From Pandoraea norimbergensis (GTDB lineage: Bacteria; Pseudomonadota; Gammaproteobacteria; Burkholderiales; Burkholderiaceae): DNA of 64,000 bases. The stretch covers positions 4,464,001 to 4,528,000 of the forward strand of contig NZ_CP013480.3 in NCBI RefSeq assembly GCF_001465545.3, read 5' to 3'. The position numbers and the translations under genes are program-made. The first letter of the stretch is position 1; each line of letters opens with the position of its first letter. Below, in pieces: positions 57,003 to 64,000 of this stretch. The notes beneath the pieces were generated by a model. The model was not told the DNA's origin, made no database searches, and saw only the letters and a list, made by a program, of their open reading frames with translations.

Positions 57003-57776
57003 ATGCAAGCGCAGACGAAATACTCGCCGCAAACCGTCACCGGCGTGCACTTCTGGACGCCGACGATCTTCAGCATCAAGACCACACGGCCGCCCGGCCT
57101 GCAATTTGCGCCCGGGCAGTTCGTTCGGCTCGGCCTGCCCGGCGATGACGGACAACTGATCTGGCGCGCGTATTCTTTCGTGAATTCGCCTGCCGAAGAT
57201 ACGTTGGAGTTCTACGTAATCACGATTCCCGAGGGGCTGCTGACGCCACGCATGGCGAAGCTCAAGGTCGGCGATGAGATGCTCGTCGATCACTCCGCCT
57301 ACGGTTTTCTCACGCTCGATCGATTCACCGGTGGCGACGACCTCTGGCTGCTCGCCACGGGCACGGGCCTCGCGCCGTTCGTGTCGATATTGCGCGATCC
57401 GGCCGTGTGGCAGCGTTTTCAAAAGATCTACGTGGTGCACAGCGTGCGCTGGGAGCGTGATCTCGCCTATTACGAGGAACTGCGCCACTTCTCGCATCCT
57501 GACGTGGATCCGGCGCTGGTCGAGAAACTCCACTTCGGTGTTTGCGTGACGCGCGAGCAGACGCCCGGTGCGCTTTATGGCCGCATCACGTCATTGCTCG
57601 AATCGGGAGAACTGGAAACATCGATGGGCGCGACGCTCGACCCTGCCACGTCGCGCATCATGGTGTGCGGCAATCCGGACATGGTGAAGGAGCTGCGTGC
57701 GTGGTTCACGGGCAACGGCTATGCCGTAAGCCGCACGGCAACGCCGGGGCCGCTGGTGCTGGAGAAACAGTGGTAA
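57003..57776 (+). CDS. fpr: Ferredoxin/flavodoxin-NADP reductase
   Basis: 257 residues. FAD motif RAYSFVNSP (about 57-65) and NADP-binding GTGLAPFVSILRDP are intact. FLTLDRFTGGDDLWLLATGTG is typical of the bacterial subclass I Fpr. It reduces ferredoxin or flavodoxin in Fe-S assembly, biosynthesis and oxidative defence. C-terminal residue is Trp (LVLEKQW), as in E. coli Fpr. Confidence 0.95.
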   Translation: MQAQTKYSPQTVTGVHFWTPTIFSIKTTRPPGLQFAPGQFVRLGLPGDDGQLIWRAYSFVNSPAEDTLEFYVITIPEGLLTPRMAKLKVGDEMLVDHSAYGFLTLDRFTGGDDLWLLATGTGLAPFVSILRDPAVWQRFQKIYVVHSVRWERDLAYYEELRHFSHPDVDPALVEKLHFGVCVTREQTPGALYGRITSLLESGELETSMGATLDPATSRIMVCGNPDMVKELRAWFTGNGYAVSRTATPGPLVLEKQW

Positions 57777-57805
57777 ATCGCCGGTAGCGACAGCGCTATC
57801 GTCGC

Positions 57806-58606
57806 CTATGACTTCGCCCAACCCGGTGCGCGCTTTTCGATAAAGGCCTGTACGCCTTCGAGCGCGCTATCGTCCATCATGTTGCACGCCATCGTCTGGC
57901 CGGCCATCTGGTAGGCCGCTTCGATGCCCGTCTCCAGTTGCCGGTAGAACAGGCCCTTGCCGGCGGCGACTGCCGCCGCAGGCTTCGCGAGTATCGAAGC
58001 ACATAGCGCCGCCACTTCCGTGTCGAGCTGCTCCATCGGCACCACGCGATTGATGAGGCCACGTTCACGCGCGGTTTCGGCGTCGATGAAATCGCCCGTC
58101 AGCAGCATCTCCATCGCTTGCTTGCGCGACAGATTGCGCGAGAGCGCCACGCCCGGTGTCGCGCAGAACAATCCCACGTTAATGCCGGACACCGCGAAGC
58201 GTGCCACCGACGCTGACACCGCCAGATCGCACATCGCCACCAACTGACACCCTGCCGCCGTCGCTATGCCATGCACGCGTGCGATAACGGGCTGCGGCAT
58301 GCGCTGCATGGTCATCATCACGCGGGTGCATTGATTGAACAGTCGACGGTAGTAGTCGAGCGACGGCTCGGCGCGCATCTCCTTGAGATCGTGCCCGGCG
58401 CAGAACGCCGCCCCCGCTGCGGCCAATACGACAACACGCGCGCTGTCGTCGTTCGCGATGGCATCGAGTGCGTGTTGCAGCGCATCGAGCATCGCTTCGG
58501 ACAGGGCATTGAACTGGCGCGGACGATTCAACGTGAGCGTCACGACGCCTGCAAGGTCACCTTCACCGCGCGTGGTGAGAACCAGCGATTCGTCAGTGGC
58601 GCTCAT
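57806..58606 (-). CDS. Enoyl-CoA hydratase/isomerase family protein (ECHDC3-like)
   Basis: 266 residues from the ATG at 58606 (MSATDESLVLTTR). Crotonase-fold features: LNRPRQFNALSEAML, FCAGHDLKEM for CoA contacts, and HGIATAAGCQLVAMCDLAV in the oxyanion region. The second catalytic Glu seen in classical hydratases is replaced within FAVSGINVGLFCATPGVALSR. This pattern matches ECHDC3, whose activity is unclear. A role in beta-oxidation is plausible from nearby acyl-CoA dehydrogenase genes but not shown. Confidence 0.88.
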   Translation of the reverse strand: MSATDESLVLTTRGEGDLAGVVTLTLNRPRQFNALSEAMLDALQHALDAIANDDSARVVVLAAAGAAFCAGHDLKEMRAEPSLDYYRRLFNQCTRVMMTMQRMPQPVIARVHGIATAAGCQLVAMCDLAVSASVARFAVSGINVGLFCATPGVALSRNLSRKQAMEMLLTGDFIDAETARERGLINRVVPMEQLDTEVAALCASILAKPAAAVAAGKGLFYRQLETGIEAAYQMAGQTMACNMMDDSALEGVQAFIEKRAPGWAKS

Positions 58607-58680
58607 GATCGTCTCCTGTGCCACGTCATGCCGCGCGGCATCGAATAGGGTGAAGTGCAGGCGCCGCGCGATAAGCCGAT

Positions 58681-58792
58681 CGAAGCAGGCCGCTCGAAGC
58701 AGGCCCCTCGAAGCAGGCCCCTCGAAGCAGGCCCCTCGAAGCAGGCCCCTCGAAGCAGGCCCCTCGAAGAAGGCCACTCGAAGAAGGCCGCT
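58681..58792 (+). repeat. Tandem repeat, eight 14-bp units ending at a stop codon
   Basis: CGAAGCAGGCCGCT, then five CGAAGCAGGCCCCT, then CGAAGAAGGCCACT and CGAAGAAGGCCGCT. The last base (58792) is the final base of the minus-strand stop codon of the deacetylase-family gene. Confidence 0.95.
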
Positions 58793-59715
58793 CAAACGTC
58801 GGCGAGCACCTTCAGATGCGCCACAACGCTGCGGCCAAGTGCCGAGAGGTTGTAGCCGCCTTCGAGACAACTTACGATGCGCCCCTTCGCGTGACGATCG
58901 GCAATGACCTTCACGCGTTCGGTCATCCAAGTGAAGTCTGCTTCGGTCAGGCCGAGGTTACCGAGATCGTCTTCCCGATGCGCGTCGAAGCCCGCCGAGA
59001 AGAAAATCATTTCGGGACGGAACGCGTCGAGCTGCCCGAGCCAGCCGTAGTCGATGGCCTCGCGCGCGGCCATGCCCGATGTCCGCGCCGAGAGCGGGAT
59101 ATTGAGCATGTTCGGTGCGGGGTGATCGGCGCCCGAGAACGGATAGAACGGGTGCTGGAAGATGCCGCACATCAGCACGCGATCGTCGTTGGCGAACGCC
59201 GCTTCGGTGCCGTTGCCGTGATGCACGTCGAAGTCGACGATGGCCACGCGCGACAGTCCGTGCACTTCCAGCGCATGAGCCGCCGCAATCGCCACGTTGT
59301 TGAACAGGCAGAAACCCATGGCGCGCGTCGGCGTCGCGTGATGGCCCGGCGGGCGCACGCTACAGAACGCGTTGTCCAGTTCGCCGCGAATGACCGCATC
59401 GGTTGCCGCCACCGCCGCCCCTGCCGCGCGCGTGGCAGCACGCCACGAATACGGATTGAGCAATGTGTCGGGATCGATGGGGAAATAACCCGTTTCAGGG
59501 ATATTGTCGCGGATGAAGTCGATGTGATCTTGCGTGTGCACGAGTCGCAGGCTGGCCTCATCGGCCGCTGGCGCTTCACGGCGCTCGAGCAAGCCGTCGA
59601 TGCGCCCGGCGATCAGTTGATCCTCGATGGCGCGCAGCCGCTCGGGACATTCCGGATGCCACTCGCCCATCTCGTGACGGACGCAATCGGGGTGCGTATA
59701 AAACCCGGTAGCCAT
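58792..59715 (-). CDS. Histone deacetylase-family protein (AcuC-like)
   Basis: 307 residues from the ATG at 59715 (MATGFYTHPDCVRHEMG). A frame extension to 59850 is basic and unlikely. Zinc and catalytic motifs are complete: RPPGHHA with the charge-relay His pair, IVDFDVHHGNGT with the zinc Asp and His, and FFSAGFDAHREDDLG with the second zinc Asp. This matches class II-like bacterial deacetylases that act on acetylated proteins, polyamines or acetoin-related substrates. Substrate unknown. Confidence 0.9.
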   Translation of the reverse strand: MATGFYTHPDCVRHEMGEWHPECPERLRAIEDQLIAGRIDGLLERREAPAADEASLRLVHTQDHIDFIRDNIPETGYFPIDPDTLLNPYSWRAATRAAGAAVAATDAVIRGELDNAFCSVRPPGHHATPTRAMGFCLFNNVAIAAAHALEVHGLSRVAIVDFDVHHGNGTEAAFANDDRVLMCGIFQHPFYPFSGADHPAPNMLNIPLSARTSGMAAREAIDYGWLGQLDAFRPEMIFFSAGFDAHREDDLGNLGLTEADFTWMTERVKVIADRHAKGRIVSCLEGGYNLSALGRSVVAHLKVLADV

Positions 59716-60135
59716 TCGATGTGTCGCGTTCGTATCGTTATATTGGAACGAGGCGGGGGATACCCGCCGCGCCGTAGTCTCCACGTCCGGTAGCGGCCGG
59801 GCAAGGAGCCTGGCGAGCGTGAGCCGGATTGCACGGGTCTTCATTGGCAAACACTGGCAAACGCCTGCCTATGGCGGACATCCCCCATGAGCCTGTCACT
59901 GACAGTGCACAGGCCTAAAGGTATCACAGGTGCACTCGGTTATACTGCCTGCAGTCTCTTTCCAGCAGACCCGTGTCAGTTGGCGAGGGCCGTTCGTAGT
60001 GCAATATGCGAGACGGCCGGAACCGACACGAATGACCGACGCTCTAGACGTAACCGCTAGACGAAACGCTCACGCGACACCGCCGGCCCACGCCGGCATG
60101 TCGCATTCGGACTTCATACAGGCCTGACAGACAGC
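59716..60135. other. Divergent intergenic region, deacetylase to mltB
   Basis: TTATACT near 59940 is a possible -10 for the plus strand. Frames at 59930-60127 show no family features. No other structure seen. Confidence 0.35.
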
Positions 60136-61401
60136 ATGACATCACCGGTACGGATGCAAGACTCTCTCGCGCCGGCGCAATCGCGCCTCGCCCAACGACC
60201 GGACAACGGCCGCACCTCCTACGACGCCCAGCCACTCGCGCGCTCAATGCGCGCGCTGGGAACGACCTTAATCACCACCTTAAGCACCACCTTAGGCACC
60301 ACCTTAGGCACCGCGTTGTGCGTCGGCGTATTTGCCGTGACGACGCTGGGCGCGTCCAGCGTGCACGCGCAGACATCGCGCCCCAAGCAGGTCGCACAGC
60401 AATCGACAGAATTCGAGGAAGAAGTGGTGCCGCAACGCTACGCGGCCAACCCCGACGTCGACGCGTTCATCAACGACGTGGTCGCGCGCGACGGTTTCAA
60501 TCGCGCCGAATTGCAGAAGATTTTCTCGCGTGTGGTGTTCTCACAAACCGCAGCACGTCTCGCGGCCCCGCCCGCCACGCCGGGACAGAAGAACTGGATC
60601 AACTACGAGAAGCGTTTTCTCGATAACACGCGCATCAACGGCGGCGTGCGGTTCTGGAATCAGAACGCCGACACGCTCGCCCGTGCGGCGAAGCAGTACG
60701 GCGTGCCGGAAGAGATCATCGTGGCCATCATCGGCGTTGAGACGATCTACGGCCGCAACATGGGCAACTTCCGCACCATCGACGCGCTCACCACGCTCGC
60801 GTTCGACTACCCGCCCGCGCGCAATCGTTCGGAGCGCATGGCGCTCTTCCGTAACGAACTCGAGAACCTGTTGCTGTACGCACGCGAGCGCGCCGTCGAT
60901 CCTTTCAGCATCTATGGCTCGTATGCGGGCGCCATCGGCATTCCGCAATTCATGCCCTCGTCGATCCGCAACTATGCGGTGGACTACACCGGCGACGGCA
61001 AGATCAACCTGACGACCGACGTTGCAGACGCCATCGGCAGTGTCGCCAACTTCCTCAAGCAACACGGTTGGCAATCGGGTCAGCCGATCGTGTGGAATAT
61101 CGCGAACGACCGGGGCAGTCAGGGGCTGGCGGAAGCCGGTGCCGACGGTCAACCCGAGCCGCACTGGAAGCTCAGCGACTTCATCAAGGCCGGTATGCTG
61201 ATGAACGAGCCGCGCCTCGATGTGGGCGCGAAGCTCGACACGCCGGTACTGATCGTCGATCTGCCGACACCGGGTCAGGCAACGCAGTACCGCATGGGCT
61301 TGAACAACTTCTACGTGCTCACGCGCTATAACCGCAGCTTCTTCTATGCGATGTCGGTGTATGACCTCGCCGATGCGATCAAGGCGGCACGCGCGCCGTG
61401 A
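60136..61401 (+). CDS. mltB: Membrane-bound lytic murein transglycosylase B
   Basis: 421 residues from ATG 60136. An ATG 37 codons later (MRALGTTL) would give a more normal signal peptide. The signal region contains a 12-bp repeat encoding TTL-x-T. Cleavage is likely near SSVHAQT (about residue 83). There is no lipobox Cys. The catalytic Glu lies in GVETIYGRNMG. FDYPPARNRSERMALF and IPQFMPSSIRNYAVD are MltB-family motifs. It cleaves peptidoglycan to 1,6-anhydromuropeptides in the periplasm. Confidence 0.93.
   Translation: MTSPVRMQDSLAPAQSRLAQRPDNGRTSYDAQPLARSMRALGTTLITTLSTTLGTTLGTALCVGVFAVTTLGASSVHAQTSRPKQVAQQSTEFEEEVVPQRYAANPDVDAFINDVVARDGFNRAELQKIFSRVVFSQTAARLAAPPATPGQKNWINYEKRFLDNTRINGGVRFWNQNADTLARAAKQYGVPEEIIVAIIGVETIYGRNMGNFRTIDALTTLAFDYPPARNRSERMALFRNELENLLLYARERAVDPFSIYGSYAGAIGIPQFMPSSIRNYAVDYTGDGKINLTTDVADAIGSVANFLKQHGWQSGQPIVWNIANDRGSQGLAEAGADGQPEPHWKLSDFIKAGMLMNEPRLDVGAKLDTPVLIVDLPTPGQATQYRMGLNNFYVLTRYNRSFFYAMSVYDLADAIKAARAP
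60262..60309 (+). repeat. Four 12-bp units in the mltB signal peptide
   Basis: ACGACCTTAATC, ACCACCTTAAGC and two ACCACCTTAGGC. In frame these add Thr-Thr-Leu-x blocks to the hydrophobic core without shifting the frame. Confidence 0.9.
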
Positions 61402-61446
61402 CAGGTCACAGGCCGTCGTCATGCGGCGGCTTGAACAGCACCAACG

Positions 61447-61474
61447 AAAACGGGACCGCGAGGTCCCGTTTCTT
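61447..61474. terminator. Bidirectional terminator between mltB and cysM
   Basis: CGGGACC and GGTCCCG around GCGA, with AAAA before and TTTCTTC after. Confidence 0.85.
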
Positions 61475-61515
61475 CATTCTCAAGCTGTCGTGCGTGCACT
61501 CACGCAACTACGCGA

Positions 61516-62418
61516 TCACGCCGGGAACACACCCGTCGACAGATAGCGGTCGCCACGATCGCAGACCACGAACACGATGGTCGCGTTCTCGACTTCGTGC
61601 GCCAAGTTCAGCGCAATCTGGCAGGCACCTGCGGCCGAAATACCGCAGAAAATGCCTTCTTCAGCGGCGAGGCGGCGCGCCATGATCTCGGACTCGGCCT
61701 GCGTCACCGATATCGTGCGATCCACGCGAGCGCGATCGAAAATCTTCGGCAGATACGCCTCCGGCCACTTGCGAATGCCCGGAATACGCGAACCTTCGGC
61801 AGGCTCGGCACCGATGATTTGCACCGCGTCGTTCTGTTCCTTCAGATACTGCGACACGCCCATAATCGTGCCCGTGGTGCCCATGGCCGACACGAAGTGC
61901 GTGATGCGGCCTTCGGTATCGCGCCAGATCTCCGGGCCGGTGCTTTCGTAGTGCGCGAGCGGATTGTCCGGGTTGGCGAACTGGTCGAGGATCGTGCCCC
62001 GGCCGTCGCGTTGCATCTGCTCGGCGAGGTCGCGCGCGTATTCCATACCGCCCTTCACGGGGGTCAGGATAATCTCGGCGCCGTACGCACCCATGCTCTG
62101 GCGACGCTCGATCGAAAGATCTTCCGGCATGATCAGCACCATCTTGTAGCCACGGATGGCGGCCGCCATGGCCAGCGCGATGCCTGTATTGCCCGAGGTC
62201 GCTTCGATCAGCGTGTCGCCCGGTTTGATACGCCCGCGCTGCTCGGCGCGCTTGATCATCGAGAGTGCCGGGCGGTCCTTCACCGAGCCGGCCGGGTTGT
62301 TGCCTTCGAGCTTGCCGAGAATCACGTTGTTGCGGCGGCGGATTTCGTCGTCGGGCAAACGCACCAATTGCACCAGCGGCGTATTGCCGATGGTGTCTTC
62401 GATAGTCTTATAGGCCAT
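61516..62418 (-). CDS. cysM: Cysteine synthase B
   Basis: 300 residues from the ATG at 62418 (MAYKTIEDTIGNTPL). It makes cysteine (or S-sulfocysteine) from O-acetylserine with PLP. The Lys is in PAGSVKDRPALSM and EATSGNTGIALA binds the amino acid. RRQSMGAYGAEIILT and the short C-terminus without the CysE-interaction tail indicate CysM rather than CysK. Confidence 0.95.
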   Translation of the reverse strand: MAYKTIEDTIGNTPLVQLVRLPDDEIRRRNNVILGKLEGNNPAGSVKDRPALSMIKRAEQRGRIKPGDTLIEATSGNTGIALAMAAAIRGYKMVLIMPEDLSIERRQSMGAYGAEIILTPVKGGMEYARDLAEQMQRDGRGTILDQFANPDNPLAHYESTGPEIWRDTEGRITHFVSAMGTTGTIMGVSQYLKEQNDAVQIIGAEPAEGSRIPGIRKWPEAYLPKIFDRARVDRTISVTQAESEIMARRLAAEEGIFCGISAAGACQIALNLAHEVENATIVFVVCDRGDRYLSTGVFPA

Positions 62419-62529
62419 TGCGCTAAGCTTTTTCGGTCGGGAATCGAAACATTCTAATCCACCGGCCATGTCCGCGCTCAGGGTAAGGGCTTAGCGGGAA
62501 TCGGTTACGCAATGCGAGGGGGAAAGCGA

Positions 62530-62567
62530 AAGGCCGATCCGGGCGTGGTATTGCCCGGATCGGCCTT
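62530..62567. terminator. Hairpin between comEA-like gene and cysM
   Basis: A perfect 15-bp stem (AAGGCCGATCCGGGC with GCCCGGATCGGCCTT) and 8-nt loop lie 67 nt beyond the minus-strand stop of the comEA-like gene. Confidence 0.8.
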
Positions 62568-62634
62568 CAATATTGGTGACCTGCCGTTGTTCCCGATTGA
62601 GCAAGAACAAGTGCCGGATCACTGCATCACTGCA

Positions 62635-63459
62635 TCACGCTTTGGGTGCGCTCGCTGCCGCCGGTGCCTTGGCCTTCTTAGATTTGCTGGGCTTGGCCGG
62701 TGCAGCGTCGGTCGAAGCACCCGGTGCCGAGGCTGCCGACGGCGCAGCGGCTGCGGTTGCCTTCGATTTGCTCGACTTCGTCGCCTTGGCCGCATCGGCT
62801 GCCGGTGCGGCAGCGCCGGCCGCAGAAGCGCCGGCCGGTGCGGCGGCAGCATCCTTGGCTTTCTTAGACTTCGACGACTTGGTCTTGGCCGTCGAGTCAG
62901 TCGCGGAGGCGGCGGCCGCGCCCGTTGCTGCCGCTGCCGGTGCCGCCGTCGGGGCGGGGTTCGCCGTCATGGCCGGTCCGGGCGACGTGGACTTCATCGC
63001 GGTGCCGGGGGCCGGTGCAGGTTGCATAGTCGTCGACGGCGCAGGCTTCATGGTCGTGGCAGGGGCCGGGGCTGCGGGTGCCTGTGCGGTGGCTGGCGCG
63101 GGCTTGGCAGGGGCGGCAGGCGCCGGTGCCTGAGCCGCAGGGGTCGCGGGGGCAGTTGCGGGCTTGGTTGCCGCCACCGGGGCAGCACCGCCGCCCTGCC
63201 CGTTGATGGTCATGCCTTCAGTTTGCAGCGTCGAGACCGACTTGGCGCCGAGTCCTTTGACGCGCTTGGCGACATCGGCGGCGTCTTTATAAGGGCCGTG
63301 CGCGTTGCGCTCGTCGATGATGGCCTTGGACTTGACCGGGCCGATGCCTTTGAGAGATTCGAGTGTCGCCTGATCGGCGGTGTTGATGTCGACGGCGGCC
63401 ATGGCCAGGCCGCACAGGGCAAAAAAGGTAACAACTGCCAGCAAGAGCTTGCGGAGCAT
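62635..63459 (-). CDS. ComEA-like helix-hairpin-helix protein with histone H1-like tail
   Basis: 274 residues from the ATG at 63459 (MLRKLLLAVVTFFALCG). A signal peptide ends near AMAA (about 21). The HhH DNA-binding domain (VDINTADQATLESLKGIGPVKSKAIIDER to about residue 80) matches the periplasmic ComEA used in DNA uptake. The remaining 190 residues are low complexity: Ala/Pro-rich (95-180), then three Lys/Ser blocks KSSKSKKAK, KSSKSKAT and KPSKSKKAK, as in bacterial H1-like tails. Ordinary ComEA proteins here are about 100 residues. Confidence 0.88.
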   Translation of the reverse strand: MLRKLLLAVVTFFALCGLAMAAVDINTADQATLESLKGIGPVKSKAIIDERNAHGPYKDAADVAKRVKGLGAKSVSTLQTEGMTINGQGGGAAPVAATKPATAPATPAAQAPAPAAPAKPAPATAQAPAAPAPATTMKPAPSTTMQPAPAPGTAMKSTSPGPAMTANPAPTAAPAAAATGAAAASATDSTAKTKSSKSKKAKDAAAAPAGASAAGAAAPAADAAKATKSSKSKATAAAAPSAASAPGASTDAAPAKPSKSKKAKAPAAASAPKA

Positions 63460-63620
63460 GGTGCAATCCTTTTTGAGACAGTCGGCAACTTGCCGCGTCC
63501 AACGTCCGGCGCCATGCGCGACGTTGGGAAAAACGGCGTGGCTCGACGAACCAGACCGGCGATGGCGAGCGGATCGTGATGTCCTCCCGGCCACCTCCTC
63601 CCTTTGCTGCCCGCTCCCGA

Positions 63621-63660
63621 GTTCCGGTGTTCCGGTGTTCCGGTGCTCCGGTGCTCCGGT
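63621..63660 (+). repeat. Tandem repeat, five 8-bp units
   Basis: GTTCCGGT three times and GCTCCGGT twice, without interruption. Confidence 0.92.
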
Positions 63661-63827
63661 CAGGCAGCCCTACGCGCCCTTCTCCATCCTTGCGTAGTCA
63701 GAACCCGTCCACTCTCTGGCCGATGCGCCCTTACCCGGGCGCACGCCGGAAAATGATACGTATAACGAGGTTAACGCACCCGAACGCTTCCGGATGACAT
63801 CCGGCGTCAGGTGGCGCGCAAAACAAA

Positions 63828-63852
63828 ACGGGGAACCCACTGGGTTCCCCGT
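63828..63852 (-). terminator. Terminator of hldD
   Basis: ACGGGGAACCCA and TGGGTTCCCCGT are perfect inverses with one base between. On the minus strand TTTTGTTTTG follows. Confidence 0.85.
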
Positions 63853-63881
63853 CGTTCAAGCGAATCGCTTCGTGGCGCCGC

Positions 63882-64000
63882 TCATCGCGCCAGCAACCAG
63901 CGGACGTAACGCGAGACGCCTTCGCCCACCGTATAGAACGGCTGCGTATAACCACCCGCCTGACGCAGATGGTCGATATTCGCCTGCGTAAAGCTCTGGT
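63882..64000 (-). CDS. hldD: ADP-L-glycero-D-manno-heptose 6-epimerase, C-terminal end (partial)
   Basis: The last 39 residues or so enter from the right edge: [20 protein letters not shown], then [12 protein letters not shown] and TGA. This matches the C-terminus of HldD/RfaD, which makes the heptose for lipopolysaccharide inner core. Gene order with comEA-like and cysM supports it. Confidence 0.8.
   Translation of the reverse strand, partial: QSFTQANIDHLRQAGGYTQPFYTVGEGVSRYVRWLLAR

Larger units (their letters stand above)
63460..63881. other. Intergenic region, hldD to comEA-like gene
   Basis: Holds a five-unit 8-bp tandem repeat (63621-63660), the hldD terminator (63828-63852) and a more AT-rich patch with ATGATACGTATAACG (63753-63767) that may be promoter. 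No gene supported. Confidence 0.4.

Noticed and set aside
58681..58792. Possible CRISPR array
   Set aside because: Units are contiguous 14-mers with no spacers. No cas genes in the window.
58655..58855. Frame encoding repeated Lys-Gln-Ala-Pro-Arg blocks
   Set aside because: Product of the 14-bp array. No credible start, and it runs antisense into the deacetylase-family gene.

Overview
The window is GC-rich DNA from a betaproteobacterium of the Burkholderiaceae. Protein sequences and gene order (hemC-hemD-hemX-hemY opposite ppc; scpA-panC-panD; zapA followed by 6S RNA; hldD-comEA-cysM-mltB) fit Burkholderia and its relatives, and the overall character suggests Pandoraea. The genus is an inference from recall, not from a search. 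No transposase, integrase, phage gene, tRNA, rRNA or CRISPR array was found, so this looks like chromosomal core with small lineage-specific insertions.

Layout. 1-1947: the end of one MFS permease and a DHA2-type efflux pump with an intrinsic terminator just before its start. 2094-4663: two diverged paralogues of unknown function, the main accessory island. 4707-8931: heme genes hemY, hemX, hemD and hemC on the minus strand, divergent from ppc. 12144-14595: a periplasmic chorismate mutase and argH. 14695-20550: gltS, a basic amino-acid decarboxylase, dcd and apbC, all minus. 20824-25667: an OmpA-type lipoprotein, metG, a methyltransferase, an Lrp-type regulator and a small DUF6356 protein. 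25744-32408: a BamE-like lipoprotein, tamB and tamA. 32768-35752: a DUF3460 protein, scpA, panC and panD. 35853-36108: two related hairpin elements that look like structured RNA. 36155-36778: an orphan ParA-type ATPase.

36880-50797 is a vitamin B12 region. A cobalamin riboswitch heads a minus-strand series btuB-btuC-btuD-cobO-cobT-cobS-cobC. Facing it are btuF and the plus-strand genes cobU-cbiB-cobD, with cobQ divergent from cobU. Together they encode corrinoid uptake, adenosylation, amidation to cobyric acid, aminopropanol attachment and lower-ligand assembly. No corrin-ring synthesis gene is present, so the region reads as salvage and late assembly.

50902-64000: a ZapB-like coiled coil and zapA, 6S RNA, an acyl-CoA dehydrogenase with etfA and etfB, a monoacylglycerol-lipase-like hydrolase, a ferredoxin-NADP reductase, an ECHDC3-like enoyl-CoA hydratase relative, a histone-deacetylase-family protein, mltB, cysM, a ComEA-like protein with a lysine-rich tail, and the end of hldD.

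Two patterns run through the window. First, short tandem repeats (8-14 bp units) recur at gene edges, in three cases touching a stop codon and in one case multiplying a start codon. Second, nearly every convergent or terminal gene end carries a clear hairpin terminator. The most novel-looking items are the paired hairpin RNA elements at 35853-36108, whose non-Watson-Crick pairs are nearly all G-U on one strand, and the unknown paralogue pair at 2094-4663.
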